This document shows, piece after piece, positions 10,868 through 19,923 of a DNA stretch of 64,000 nt. The notes under the pieces are model-generated. The model was not told the DNA's origin and searched no databases. It was given only the letters and a program-made list of their open reading frames with translations. Origin of the DNA: Aquincola tertiaricarbonis (GTDB lineage Bacteria > Pseudomonadota > Gammaproteobacteria > Burkholderiales > Burkholderiaceae_C); NCBI RefSeq assembly GCF_000969605.1, contig NZ_JZUE01000002.1, forward strand, positions 310,001-374,000. Direction: 5' to 3'. A program made the position numbers and the translations under genes. The stretch's first letter is position 1. Every line of letters starts with the position of its first letter.

Positions 10868-12054
10868 GAGGCCACCCCGCGCACCAGCTGCCGTGCATGG
10901 GCACGCGCCGCCTCGTCCAGCGCCAGAAGGTCGTCCAGCGCGGGCTGCGCCGGCAAGGCCGGCTGCACCGCCTCCACCGTCGCGGCATTGATGCGGTGGA
11001 TGTCCATGTACCCGGTACGGCCGGCGAGGAAGGCCTCCACGGCCACCTCGTTGGCGGCATTCAGCACCGTGGTGCTGCCCTCGGCCGCGCGCAGGGCGTC
11101 CCAGGCCAGGTACAGGCCGGGGAAGCGCTGCCGGTCCGCCGGGGAGAAGCTGAGCGACGACAGCGTGAGGAAGTCGAGCTGCGACGCGCCGGACTCGATG
11201 CGCTCCGGAAAGGCCAGGCCATACGCGATCGGCACCCGCATGTCGGGCGTGCCCAGTTGCGCCAGCACCGAGGCATCGCGGCACACCACCATCGAATGGA
11301 TGATGCTCTGCGGATGGATCACCACGTGGATCTGCTCGGGCGCGAGGTCGAACAGCCAGCGCGCCTCGATCACCTCCAGCGCCTTGTTCATCATCGTTGC
11401 CGAATCGACCGAGATCTTGCGCCCCATCACCCAGTTGGGATGGGCGCAGGCCTGGTCGGGCGTGATGTCGGCCAGCGTGGCCGGATCGCGGTCGCGGAAC
11501 GGCCCGCCCGAGGCGGTGAGCACGATGTGGTCCATGCGCTGGGCCCAGGCGCTGCGGTCTTCCGGCAGGCACTGGAAGATGGCCGAGTGCTCGCTGTCGA
11601 TCGGCAGCAGCGTGGCACCGCCCTGTTTGACCGCCTGCATGAACAGCGCGCCGCCGACCACCAGCGCCTCCTTGTTGGCCAGCAGCAGCCGCTTGCCGGC
11701 GCGGGCCGCGGCCAGGCACGGCGGCAGGCCGGCGGCGCCGACGATGGCGGCCATCACCGCATCCACCTCGGGGTGGCTGGCCAGGTCGCAGAGGGCCTGC
11801 TCGCCCTGCAGCACCTCGGTGGCGATGCCTTCGGCGCGCAGCTTGTCGCGGAGCTGCCCGGCCAGCGTGGCCGACGGCATGGCCGCATAACGCGGCCGCC
11901 AGCGCGCGCACTGGGCGGCCAGCTCGTCCACCTTGGCATGGGCGGTGAGCGCGAACACCTCGAAGCGCTCCGGGTGGCGGGCCATGACGTCCAGTGTGCT
12001 GGTGCCGACCGAGCCGGTGGAGCCGAGGATGGTGATGCGCTGGCGATGGGTCAT
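10864..12054 (-). CDS. dxr: 1-deoxy-D-xylulose 5-phosphate reductoisomerase
   Basis: Makes 2-C-methyl-D-erythritol 4-phosphate with NADPH in the non-mevalonate isoprenoid pathway. The NADPH-binding GSTGSVG is at residues 11-17. [12 protein letters not shown], the metal/substrate motif [11 protein letters not shown], the flexible loop [13 protein letters not shown] and [18 protein letters not shown] are all present. Length 396 aa. ispG of the same pathway is at 34191, and uppS, an end user of the product, is nearby. Confidence 0.97.
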   Translation of the reverse strand: MTHRQRITILGSTGSVGTSTLDVMARHPERFEVFALTAHAKVDELAAQCARWRPRYAAMPSATLAGQLRDKLRAEGIATEVLQGEQALCDLASHPEVDAVMAAIVGAAGLPPCLAAARAGKRLLLANKEALVVGGALFMQAVKQGGATLLPIDSEHSAIFQCLPEDRSAWAQRMDHIVLTASGGPFRDRDPATLADITPDQACAHPNWVMGRKISVDSATMMNKALEVIEARWLFDLAPEQIHVVIHPQSIIHSMVVCRDASVLAQLGTPDMRVPIAYGLAFPERIESGASQLDFLTLSSLSFSPADRQRFPGLYLAWDALRAAEGSTTVLNAANEVAVEAFLAGRTGYMDIHRINAATVEAVQPALPAQPALDDLLALDEAARAHARQLVRGVAS

Positions 12055-12067
12055 GGGAACAGGAGGC

Positions 12068-12889
12068 TCAGAGAGTGGCCAACGCGATGGCGATGGGCAG
12101 CACCGGCAGCAGCGCGTCGATGCGATCGAGCACGCCGCCGTGGCCGGGCAGCAGCTGGCTGCTGTCCTTGGCGCCGGCGGCCCGCTTGACCAGGGATTCA
12201 AACAGGTCGCCGGCCACGCTCATCGCGGTCAGCACCATCAGGGCCAGCAGCGCCAGCGGCCAGCCCAGGCGGGCCGGCAGCAGGCTGTACAGGCTGGGCG
12301 ATGCAGGCGTGAAGTGCGCATCGGCCAGCGACCACAGCACCGCCAGCAGCAGCACGCCGACCACGCCACCGTACACGCCCTCCCAGCTCTTGCCAGGGCT
12401 GATGGTGGGGGCCAGCTTGCGCCGGCCGAAGGCGCGGCCGCTGAAGTAGGCGGCGATGTCGGCCATCCACACCAGGCAGAAGACAGACAACAGGAAGTTC
12501 AGGCCCAGCGCCTTGCCCTGCGTCATCGCCAGCCAGGCCACGCACAGCAGCGCCACGCCCAGCACCCAGCGCAGGGCGGCTGGCGTCTTTGGCCAGCCGG
12601 CTGGACCGGCCCGCAGCACCAGCGCCACGCCCACGATCCAGGCCACCGCCACCAGCGGCCAGGCGCCGAAGGCGGTGCCGGTCCACCAGGCCGCCGCGCA
12701 GATCAGCGCCACGGCCGCGCCCACGAGCACGGCACCGCCCGCCAGACCGTTGAGCCGGCCCCATTCCCAGCCGGCCGCGGCAACCATCACCAGCGTGAGC
12801 AGGCCGAAGGGCCAGGGACTGGAGGCGAACAAGGCGGGCAGCAGCACTGCAAGCAGCACCACCGCCGTGATCACGCGCTGCTTGAGCAT
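12068..12889 (-). CDS. cdsA: Phosphatidate cytidylyltransferase
   Basis: Makes CDP-diacylglycerol from CTP and phosphatidic acid for phospholipid synthesis; integral inner-membrane protein. 273 aa with about eight hydrophobic helices. The C-terminal family signature is visible: [13 protein letters not shown] then [18 protein letters not shown]. It lies between uppS and dxr with a 13-nt gap to dxr, the usual order. Confidence 0.96.
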   Translation of the reverse strand: MLKQRVITAVVLLAVLLPALFASSPWPFGLLTLVMVAAAGWEWGRLNGLAGGAVLVGAAVALICAAAWWTGTAFGAWPLVAVAWIVGVALVLRAGPAGWPKTPAALRWVLGVALLCVAWLAMTQGKALGLNFLLSVFCLVWMADIAAYFSGRAFGRRKLAPTISPGKSWEGVYGGVVGVLLLAVLWSLADAHFTPASPSLYSLLPARLGWPLALLALMVLTAMSVAGDLFESLVKRAAGAKDSSQLLPGHGGVLDRIDALLPVLPIAIALATL

Positions 12890-12904
12890 GGACTGCGACG
12901 ACTT

Positions 12905-13633
12905 CTAGTTGCCGACGGCAAGGGACGCCGCCGGCGCGGGCTTGACGCCACCGAAGCGGCGATCGCGTTCGGCATAGGCGGAGATGGCGGCGTCGAGTTC
13001 GGCTTCACCAAAATCGGGCCACAGGCAATCGGAGAAATGCAGCTCCGAATAGGCGATTTGCCACAGCAGGAAGTTGCTGATGCGCACTTCGCCGCCGGTG
13101 CGGATGAACAGGTCCGGGTCGGGCGCAAAACCCATCGCCATGTACTGGCCGAGCTTGCGCTCGTCCAGCGCATCGGCCGGCACGCCGTCGCGGATGGCCT
13201 GCTGCGCGGCCTGCACCACGTCCCAGCGGCCCCCATAGTTGAACGCCACGATCAGCGTGATGCGCTGGTTGTGGGCGGTGGTGGATTCCACCTGCTCCCA
13301 GGCCTGCCGCACCTTGTCCGACACCGCCGAGCGATCGCCCACGATGCGGATGCGCACGCCTTCGCGCGCCAGCTTGCCGAGGTACTTGGACACCGCCACC
13401 AGCACCAGGCCCATCAGCCCCGAGACCTCTTCGGTCGGGCGCTTCCAGTTCTCGGTGGAGAAGGCGAACACGGTGAGGTACTCGACGCCGCGGTCGGCGC
13501 AGGCCTGCACCGTGCGCACCAGCGCATCGACCCCCTGCTTGTGGCCGAAGAAACGCGGCATGAAGCGCTTCTTGGCCCATCGGCCGTTGCCATCCATCAC
13601 GATGGCCACATGGCGCGGAACGGAGGCGCTCAC
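12905..13633 (-). CDS. uppS: Undecaprenyl diphosphate synthase
   Basis: cis-Prenyltransferase that makes the C55 carrier for peptidoglycan and O-antigen. HVAIVMDGNGRWAKKR gives the catalytic Asp and the P-loop. FFGHKQGVDAL, VFAFSTENWKRP and DLFIRTGGEVRISNFLLWQ are further family blocks. I chose GTG at 13633, two bases after the frr TGA, which gives 242 aa. A TTG at 13639 that overlaps frr is an alternative. Confidence 0.96.
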   Translation of the reverse strand: MSASVPRHVAIVMDGNGRWAKKRFMPRFFGHKQGVDALVRTVQACADRGVEYLTVFAFSTENWKRPTEEVSGLMGLVLVAVSKYLGKLAREGVRIRIVGDRSAVSDKVRQAWEQVESTTAHNQRITLIVAFNYGGRWDVVQAAQQAIRDGVPADALDERKLGQYMAMGFAPDPDLFIRTGGEVRISNFLLWQIAYSELHFSDCLWPDFGEAELDAAISAYAERDRRFGGVKPAPAASLAVGN

Positions 13634-13635
13634 GC

Positions 13636-14196
13636 TCAAACCGCCAGGATCTCGGCTTCCTTGGCCTGGGTCAGGCGGTCGATCTCGGCGATCGTGCGGT
13701 CGGTGAGCTTCTGCACGTCGTCCTGGGCGCGGCGCTCGTCGTCTTCGCTGATGGCCTTGTCCTTGACCAGCTTCTTCAGTTGGTCGTTGGCATCGCGGCG
13801 CAGGTTGCGCACGGCCACCTTGGAATCCTCGCTGGCGTGGCGCACGACCTTGGTCAGGTCCTTGCGGCGCTCTTCAGTCAGCGCGGGCATCGGCACGCGG
13901 ATCAGGTCGCCCTGCGAAGCCGGGTTCAGGCCCAGGTCGCTTTCACGGATGGCCTTCTCGATCTTCGGCCCCATGCCCTTCTCCCAGGGCTGCACGCTGA
14001 TCGTGCGGGCATCGATCAGGGTGACGTTGGCCACCTGGCTGATGGGCACCTGCGAGCCGTAGTACTCCACCTGCACCTGGTCCAGGATGCCCGGGTGGGC
14101 GCGGCCGGTACGGATCTTCTGCAGCTCGGACTTGTAGGACTCGATGGACTTGGCCATCTTGCCTTCGGCGGTTTTCTTGATGTCGGCAACGGTCAT
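13636..14196 (-). CDS. frr: Ribosome-recycling factor
   Basis: With EF-G it splits post-termination ribosomes. 186 aa, a standard length. The N-terminal helix [19 protein letters not shown], then [15 protein letters not shown] and [18 protein letters not shown], are classical. The C-terminal helical arm ([28 protein letters not shown]) is complete. It lies 9 nt after pyrH, as in most proteobacteria. Confidence 0.98.
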   Translation of the reverse strand: MTVADIKKTAEGKMAKSIESYKSELQKIRTGRAHPGILDQVQVEYYGSQVPISQVANVTLIDARTISVQPWEKGMGPKIEKAIRESDLGLNPASQGDLIRVPMPALTEERRKDLTKVVRHASEDSKVAVRNLRRDANDQLKKLVKDKAISEDDERRAQDDVQKLTDRTIAEIDRLTQAKEAEILAV

Positions 14197-14205
14197 GACA
14201 ATTCC

Positions 14206-14916
14206 TCAGACGTGCACCAGCGTGCCCTCGTCCTCGCCGAGCACCACACGCTTGAGCGCACCGCTCTTGAAGATGGAGAACACCTTGATGGGCAGCTTCT
14301 GGTCGCGGCACAGCGCAAACGCGGTGGCGTCCATCACCTGCAGGTTCTTGGTAATCGCTTCGTCAAACGAGATGTTGGTGTAGCGCGTGGCCGTCGGATC
14401 CTTCTTCGGATCGGCGGTGTACACGCCATCGACCTTGGTGGCCTTCAGCACGATCTCGGCGCCGATCTCGGCACCACGCAGCGCGGCGGCCGTGTCGGTG
14501 GTGAAGAACGGGTTGCCGGTGCCGGCCGCGAACACCACGACCTTGCCCTCTTCGAGGTACTGCAGCGCCTTCGGCCGCACATACGGCTCGACGACCTGCT
14601 CGATCGCGATGGCGCTCATCACGCGGGCGGTCATGCCTTCCTGGCGCATGGTGTCGGCCAGGGCCAGCGAGTTCATCACCGTGGCAAGCATGCCCATGTA
14701 GTCGGCGGTGGCGCGGTCCATGCCCACCGAACCGCCGGCCACGCCGCGGAAGATGTTGCCGCCACCGATCACCACCGCCACTTCGCAGCCCATCTGGGTG
14801 ACTTCGTGCACTTCGCGCACCATGCGGACCATGGTCGCGCGGTTGATGCCGAACTGGTCGTCGCCCATCAGGGCTTCGCCGGAGAGTTTGATCAGGATGC
14901 GCTTGTACGCCGGCAT
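14206..14916 (-). CDS. pyrH: UMP kinase
   Basis: Phosphorylates UMP to UDP (hexameric, amino-acid-kinase fold, GTP-activated in this group). [12 protein letters not shown] is at the start, [11 protein letters not shown] follows, and then [18 protein letters not shown] and [16 protein letters not shown]. Length 236 aa. A G-rich ribosome site (gggggag) sits about 5 nt before the ATG. It follows tsf with a hairpin between them. Confidence 0.97.
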   Translation of the reverse strand: MPAYKRILIKLSGEALMGDDQFGINRATMVRMVREVHEVTQMGCEVAVVIGGGNIFRGVAGGSVGMDRATADYMGMLATVMNSLALADTMRQEGMTARVMSAIAIEQVVEPYVRPKALQYLEEGKVVVFAAGTGNPFFTTDTAAALRGAEIGAEIVLKATKVDGVYTADPKKDPTATRYTNISFDEAITKNLQVMDATAFALCRDQKLPIKVFSIFKSGALKRVVLGEDEGTLVHV

Positions 14917-14955
14917 TCGGCTCCCCCGTGAGCGATGTTCAACTTGTTCTAGTTT

Positions 14956-14979
14956 AAGGGGCCGCGTTTGCGGCCCCTT
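14956..14979. terminator. Hairpin between tsf and pyrH
   Basis: A perfect 10-bp stem (aaggggccgc / gcggcccctt) with a 4-nt loop lies 14 nt after the tsf stop. It lacks a long U-run on the minus strand (TTAAACT follows), so it may act as a weak terminator or an mRNA 3'-end stabiliser that separates rpsB-tsf from pyrH and the genes after it. Confidence 0.55.
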
Positions 14980-14993
14980 TGCTTTGCAGACGG

Positions 14994-15884
14994 TTACTGG
15001 CCCTTGGCCGCCGCCACCTGCGCAGCCACTTCGGCCGCGAAGTCGTCCTGTTTCTTCTCGATGCCCTCGCCCACCACGTAGAGCGTGAAGCCCTTGACCG
15101 TGGTGCTGGCGGCCTTGAGCATCGCGGCCACGGTCTGCTTGTCGTTCTTGACGAAGGTCTGGTCCAGCAGCGAAACCTCCTTCAGGAACTTGGCGACCGA
15201 GCCCTCAACCATCTTGGCGACGATCTCGGCCGGCTTGCCCGATTCAGCGGCCTTTTCGGCAGCGATCTTGCGTTCCTTCTCGACCAGCTCGGCCGACACC
15301 TCCGACGACGACAGCGCGGCCGGCTTCATCGCGGCCACGTGCATCGCCACGTCCTTGGCGGCCACGTCGTCGCCGTCGAACTCGACCATCACGCCGATGC
15401 GCGTGCCGTGCAGGTAGCTGGCCAGCTTGCCGCCGTCGGCATAGCGCTTGAAGCGGCGGATCGACATGTTCTCGCCGATCTTGCCGATCAGGCCCTTGCG
15501 CACGTCTTCCAGCGTCGGGCCGAAGGTGTCCTGCTCGTACGGCAGGGCCGACAGCGCGGCGACGTCGGCCGGGTTGTGCTCGGCCACCAGCTTGGCGGCG
15601 GCCTGCACGAAGGCCAGGAACGAGTCGTTCTTCGAGACGAAGTCGGTCTCGCAGTTGACTTCGATCAGCGCGCCGGTGGTGCCGTTGACGGCCGCGGCGA
15701 CCACGCCTTCGGCGGTCACGCGCGAGGCGGCCTTGCCGGCCTTGTTGCCCAGCTTGACGCGCAGGATCTCTTCGGCGCGGCCGAGGTCGCCTTCGGCTTC
15801 CGTCAGCGCCTTCTTGCATTCCATCATCGGCGCATCGGTCTTGGCGCGCAGCTCGGCGACCATGCTTGCGGTGATTGCGGGCAT
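14994..15884 (-). CDS. tsf: Elongation factor Ts
   Basis: Nucleotide exchange factor for EF-Tu. The N-terminal UBA-like domain [27 protein letters not shown] is diagnostic, and [15 protein letters not shown] and the [12 protein letters not shown] core follow. Length 296 aa, in the normal range. It is downstream of rpsB, from which it is separated by an intrinsic-terminator-like hairpin. Confidence 0.98.
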   Translation of the reverse strand: MPAITASMVAELRAKTDAPMMECKKALTEAEGDLGRAEEILRVKLGNKAGKAASRVTAEGVVAAAVNGTTGALIEVNCETDFVSKNDSFLAFVQAAAKLVAEHNPADVAALSALPYEQDTFGPTLEDVRKGLIGKIGENMSIRRFKRYADGGKLASYLHGTRIGVMVEFDGDDVAAKDVAMHVAAMKPAALSSSEVSAELVEKERKIAAEKAAESGKPAEIVAKMVEGSVAKFLKEVSLLDQTFVKNDKQTVAAMLKAASTTVKGFTLYVVGEGIEKKQDDFAAEVAAQVAAAKGQ

Positions 15885-15906
15885 CTCAAATTCTCCGTTG
15901 AGTGAA

Positions 15907-15928
15907 AAAGGGGCTCAGCGGCCCCTTT
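15907..15928 (-). terminator. Attenuator-like terminator between rpsB and tsf
   Basis: On the minus strand an 8-bp stem (aaggggcc-type arm, 6-nt loop, complement gccccttt) is followed directly by a run of five T. It starts about 55 nt after the rpsB stop and ends about 20 nt before tsf. This is the shape of an intrinsic terminator. A partial terminator between rpsB and tsf is known in Escherichia coli and would set different S2 and EF-Ts levels. Confidence 0.65.
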
Positions 15929-15983
15929 CGAACAATGTCGGCTTGCACGGCACCGGGGCACCGTTGCAGTCCATGGGCGCGGA

Positions 15984-16730
15984 TCAGGCGTCTTCGCTGA
16001 CCTCGACGAACTCGTCGTCGCCGGCCGTCACGGCCTGCACCAGTTCGTTCGTGGCGTTGGCCTTGCCTTCCAGCACGGCGTCGGCCACCGCACGGGCGTA
16101 CAGCGCCACGGCCTTGGCCGAGTCGTCGTTGCCGGGGATGACGTAGTCGATGCCCACCGGCGAGTGGTTGGTGTCGACGATGCCGATGATGGGAATGCCC
16201 AGCTTCTTGGCTTCGGCGATGGCGATCTTGTGGTAGCCGACGTCGATGACGAACATCGCGTCAGGCAGCGCGGTCAGGTCGCCGATGCCGCCGATGTCCT
16301 TTTCCAGCTTCGCGATCTCGCGCTGGAACATCAGGGCTTCCTTCTTGATCGCGGGCTGGGTGCCGGCCTCGACCTGGGCCTGCATGTCCTTCAGCTTCTT
16401 CAGCGAGCCCTTGACCGTCTTGAAGTTGGTCAGCATGCCGCCGAGCCAGCGCTGGTCGACGTAAGGCATGCCGGCGCGTTGCGCTTCTTCGGCGATCACC
16501 TCGCGAGCCTGGCGCTTGGTGCCGATCATCAGGATCGTGCCGCGCTTGGCCGCCAGCTGGCGGACGAACTTCATCGCCTCTTCGAAGAGCGGCTGCGTCT
16601 TCTCGAGGTTGATGATGTGGATCTTGTTGCGATGGCCGTAGATGTACGGGGCCATCTTGGGGTTCCAGAAGCGCGTTTGGTGGCCAAAGTGGACACCGGC
16701 TTCCAGCATTTCACGCATCGTGACGGACAT
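15984..16730 (-). CDS. rpsB: 30S ribosomal protein S2
   Basis: Small-subunit protein that bridges head and platform. [26 protein letters not shown] is the universal N-terminus. [30 protein letters not shown] and [12 protein letters not shown] follow. The acidic C-terminal tail ([13 protein letters not shown]) is usual in betaproteobacteria. Length 248 aa. A GGAG ribosome site precedes the ATG. It heads the long minus-strand block. Confidence 0.98.
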   Translation of the reverse strand: MSVTMREMLEAGVHFGHQTRFWNPKMAPYIYGHRNKIHIINLEKTQPLFEEAMKFVRQLAAKRGTILMIGTKRQAREVIAEEAQRAGMPYVDQRWLGGMLTNFKTVKGSLKKLKDMQAQVEAGTQPAIKKEALMFQREIAKLEKDIGGIGDLTALPDAMFVIDVGYHKIAIAEAKKLGIPIIGIVDTNHSPVGIDYVIPGNDDSAKAVALYARAVADAVLEGKANATNELVQAVTAGDDEFVEVSEDA

Positions 16731-17073
16731 GGAGACTCCGAAGGTTGGGTCTAGAATCCGGCGTGAATCGAAACAGGAACTGCAAGGGTTTTTCCCCTCG
16801 CGTCACGCTCCTTGGAGCGCCTGTCCCGACACCTTTCAGCAGCCGGATTCGCGATTGATTTACCGACAAGCACGCCGCCAGGATGGCAGTGGCCGGGTAA
16901 ACCAAAGGATTCTAGCACGCGCCCAGGCGCCATCCTCCTTCTCCGCCACCGGCGCATTGCCGGCCGGCCCTTCCAGCATGCCCCAACGGCCCTCTTCTCC
17001 GGCGCGCCAACGCGCCGGCTCCACCGTGTCCCACTGCTTCCGCGGCGCCTTTGGCGCGGCGGGCCCGCGCTGA
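16731..17073. promoter_or_regulatory. Divergent rpsB/dadA intergenic region, 343 bp, with a possible rpsB promoter and structured leader
   Basis: No gene is visible here. On the minus strand TAGAAT (complement at 16909-16914) could be the -10 box of rpsB, although the -35 position is poor; it would give a leader of about 170 nt. In that leader gaatccggc (16754-16762) and its reverse complement gccggattc (16842-16850) could pair. The half next to dadA is GC-rich and I see no clear promoter in it. Confidence 0.4.
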
Positions 17074-18360
17074 ATGCGCGTCGCCGTGATAGGCGCCGGC
17101 ATCGTCGGCGTGACCACCACCTATGAGCTGGCCGCGGACGGCCACGAGGTGGAGGTGTTCGAGCGCCGCGGCACCGTGGCCGAGGAAACCAGCTTTGCCA
17201 ATGCCGGAGTGCTCGCCCCAGGCTATGTCACCCCCTGGGCCGCGCCCGGCATGCCCGCCAAGGTGCTGCGCCATCTGCTGACCCGGCATGCGCCGGTGCG
17301 CTTCGGCGGCATGCCCGGCCCTGCGCTGATGGGCTGGCTGTGGCGCTGGTGGCGCGCCTGCCATCCGGACACCTATGGTCCCAACCGACGGGCCATGCAT
17401 GCGCTGGCGCATTACAGCCGCGAGCGCCTGGCCGACCTGCAGCACACGCTGCACCTGGAATATGAACAGGCGCAGGGCCTGCTGGTGCTGCTGCGCACGC
17501 CGCGCGACGTGGCCGGCGCCCGAGGCTCGCTCAAGCTGCTGGCGGAGCTGGGCGTGGACTTCCACCTGGTGGACGCCGCGCGATGCCGGCAGATCGAACC
17601 CGGCCTGGACGCGGCCACGCCGCTGCATGCCGGCGTGCATCTGGCACAGGACGGCGTGGGCAACTGCCGCCAGTTCGCGATGCTGATGCGCGCGGAAGCC
17701 CAACGGTTGGGCGCACGCTTCCGCTTCCACCACACCGTGCGCGGCATCGACGCCGGCAGCCGCACGCCGGTGCTGCGCTTCGCCGAGCATGCACAGCAGG
17801 ACATGCCCGGCCCCGAGCAAACGCAGCCCTTCGACGCGGTGGTGCTGTGTGCGGCCATGGGCGCCCTCCCCTTGCTGGGCCGGCTGGGCGTGAAGCTGCC
17901 GATGCAGCCGGTGTACGGCTACTCGCTCACCGCACCGCTGCGCATCGTCGAGGGCCATCCCGATTTCGGACCCCGCGCGGCACTGATGGACGAGAAGTAC
18001 AAGATCGCCATCTCTCGCCTGGGCCAGCGCGTGCGGGTGGCTGGCAGCGCGGAGCTGGGCGGCGCGCCGGGGCAATGGTCGAAAGCGCCGATGGACACCT
18101 TGTACAAGGTGCTGCACGACTGGTTCCCGGGTGCCACCCACCTGGCGCAGGCGCAGCGCTGGAAGGGCGCACGACCGATGCTGCCCGATGGCCCGCCAGT
18201 GCTCGGCGCCAGCGGCCAGGCCGGCGTGTGGCTGAACCTGGGCCATGGCTCCAGCGGCTGGGCACTGTCCTGCGGATCGGCCCGTGTGCTGGCCGACCAG
18301 CTGGCAGGCCGCACGCCGGCCATCGACACCACGCGCCTGGCGCTGGAACGCCTGCGCTGA
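17074..18360 (+). CDS. dadA: D-amino acid dehydrogenase, FAD-dependent small subunit type
   Basis: Oxidatively deaminates D-amino acids, chiefly D-alanine, and passes electrons to the respiratory chain at the inner membrane. The dinucleotide motif VAVIGAGIVGVTTTYELAADGHEVEVFERR covers residues 3-32. ETSFANAGVLAPGYVTPWAAPG and the C-terminal GARPMLPDGPPVLG and LNLGHGSSGWALSCGSARVLADQ are DadA hallmarks. Length 428 aa. No alanine racemase (dadX) is next to it. nnr follows after 17 nt. Confidence 0.92.
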   Translation: MRVAVIGAGIVGVTTTYELAADGHEVEVFERRGTVAEETSFANAGVLAPGYVTPWAAPGMPAKVLRHLLTRHAPVRFGGMPGPALMGWLWRWWRACHPDTYGPNRRAMHALAHYSRERLADLQHTLHLEYEQAQGLLVLLRTPRDVAGARGSLKLLAELGVDFHLVDAARCRQIEPGLDAATPLHAGVHLAQDGVGNCRQFAMLMRAEAQRLGARFRFHHTVRGIDAGSRTPVLRFAEHAQQDMPGPEQTQPFDAVVLCAAMGALPLLGRLGVKLPMQPVYGYSLTAPLRIVEGHPDFGPRAALMDEKYKIAISRLGQRVRVAGSAELGGAPGQWSKAPMDTLYKVLHDWFPGATHLAQAQRWKGARPMLPDGPPVLGASGQAGVWLNLGHGSSGWALSCGSARVLADQLAGRTPAIDTTRLALERLR

Positions 18361-18377
18361 CATTCCCAGGAGCTGCC

Positions 18378-19895
18378 ATGGCGCGGACGACTGAACCGGT
18401 GCTGCCCCTGGATCAGCCGCGGCCGCTCCACGGCATCGCGGCGGCACGGCAGATCGAGTCGGCCGCCGCCGCGGTGCTGCCGCCCCACACCCTGATGCAA
18501 CGTGCCGGACTGGCAGTGGCGCGGCTGGCCCAGGCGCTGGCACCGCATGCGCGCCGCGTGTGCGTGCTGGCCGGCCCGGGCAACAACGGCGGCGACGGCC
18601 TGGAAGCGGCGCTGCACCTGCTGCGCAGCGGCCGGCCGGTGCAGGTGCTGCTGATGGCGGACGCCGCCGCCCTGCCCGAGGACGCCGCCCGATCGCTGCA
18701 GCGTGCATGCCAGGCCGGTGCCCGCATCGAGACCGCGCTGCCCGAGCGCCTCGAAGCCGACCTGCTGATCGACGCCTTGCTTGGCCTCGGTGCGCGCCGC
18801 GCGCCGGAAGGCGCCGTCGCCGCCGCCATCGGCCGCACGGCCCTGCACCGCGGTCCGCTGCTGGCGGTGGACCTGCCCTCCGGGTTGCATGCCGAGACCG
18901 GTGCCCCGCTGGGCGACACGGTGGTGCGCGCCACCGACACCTTGTCGCTGCTGGCGCTGAAGCCGGGCCTGTTCACCGGCCAGGGCCGGGAACTGTGCGG
19001 CCGCCTGTGGCATGACGACATCGGCGTCGACGAGCCGCAGCGCGCACTGCAGGCGCCGCTCGCACGGCTGGCGCCCACGCTGGCCGGCGCCGGGTCGCTG
19101 CTGCGACGCCAGCATGCGCAACACAAGGGCAGCTTCGGTGACGTGGTGGTGATCGGCGGGGCGCCGGGCATGGCAGGCGCCGCACGGCTGGCCGGCCGGG
19201 CGGCGCTGGCAGCAGGCGCCGGCCGCATCTACCTGAGCGTGCTAGATCCGCAGGCGGCAGGCGATGACGGCCGACCCGAGCTGATGCACCGGCCGGCCGC
19301 ATGGTCCGACACCGCGAGCCTGCTGACGGCCGCCACCGTGGTGTGCGGTTGTGGCGGCGGCCGGGCCGTGGCGGCGGTGCTGCCGCCGGTGCTCCAACAT
19401 GTGCCGCGCCTGGTGCTGGACGCCGATGCGCTGAACGCCATTGCCGCCGACGCCACGCTGCAGCAGGCCTTGGCTGCCCGCGCGCGCCGCGGCCAGCACA
19501 CGGTGCTGACGCCGCATCCGCTGGAGGCCGCGCGCCTGCTGGGCTGCAGCGCCGCCCAGGTGCAGGCGGACCGGCTGAATGCCGCGCTGCAGATCGCCGC
19601 GCGGCTGCAGGTGGTGGTGGTCTTGAAAGGGTCCGGCACAGTGCTGGCGGCGCCGGCGCGGCTGCCGATGATCAATGCCACCGGCAACGCCCTGCTGGCC
19701 ACCGCCGGTACCGGCGACGTGCTGGCCGGCTGGCTGGGCGGGCGCTGGGCGCCAACGCCCGGCGAGGATGGCTGGCTGCCCGCACTGGACAGCGTGCGCC
19801 TGCATGGTGCCGCCGCCGACGCGGCCGCTGCCGCCGGCCGGCGCGGCCCGCTGCGCGCGGCCGAGCTGGTGGAGGCGATGCTCGCGCTGGGCTGA
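18378..19895 (+). CDS. nnr: Bifunctional NAD(P)H-hydrate epimerase / dehydratase
   Basis: Repairs damaged NADHX and NADPHX. The N-terminal epimerase half (residues 1-215, with VCVLAGPGNNGGDGLEAALHL and LAVDLPSGLHAETG) is fused to the C-terminal ADP/ATP-dependent dehydratase half (about 225-505). The latter has HKGSFGDVVVIGG, LTPHPLEAARLLG and NATGNALLATAGTGDVLAGWLGG. Length 505 aa. The start ATG at 18378 has an AGGAG site at its usual distance and lies just after dadA, so the two are probably cotranscribed. Confidence 0.95.
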   Translation: MARTTEPVLPLDQPRPLHGIAAARQIESAAAAVLPPHTLMQRAGLAVARLAQALAPHARRVCVLAGPGNNGGDGLEAALHLLRSGRPVQVLLMADAAALPEDAARSLQRACQAGARIETALPERLEADLLIDALLGLGARRAPEGAVAAAIGRTALHRGPLLAVDLPSGLHAETGAPLGDTVVRATDTLSLLALKPGLFTGQGRELCGRLWHDDIGVDEPQRALQAPLARLAPTLAGAGSLLRRQHAQHKGSFGDVVVIGGAPGMAGAARLAGRAALAAGAGRIYLSVLDPQAAGDDGRPELMHRPAAWSDTASLLTAATVVCGCGGGRAVAAVLPPVLQHVPRLVLDADALNAIAADATLQQALAARARRGQHTVLTPHPLEAARLLGCSAAQVQADRLNAALQIAARLQVVVVLKGSGTVLAAPARLPMINATGNALLATAGTGDVLAGWLGGRWAPTPGEDGWLPALDSVRLHGAAADAAAAAGRRGPLRAAELVEAMLALG

Positions 19896-19903
19896 GCATC
19901 GCT

Positions 19904-19920
19904 GCGCTGCCAGCCAGCGC
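19904..19920. terminator. Small hairpin between convergent nnr and rnr
   Basis: A 6-bp stem (gcgctg / cagcgc) with a 5-nt loop lies in the 28-bp gap between the two convergent stop codons. There is no U-run. It could block read-through in both directions but the support is weak. Confidence 0.3.
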
Positions 19921-19923
19921 GGT

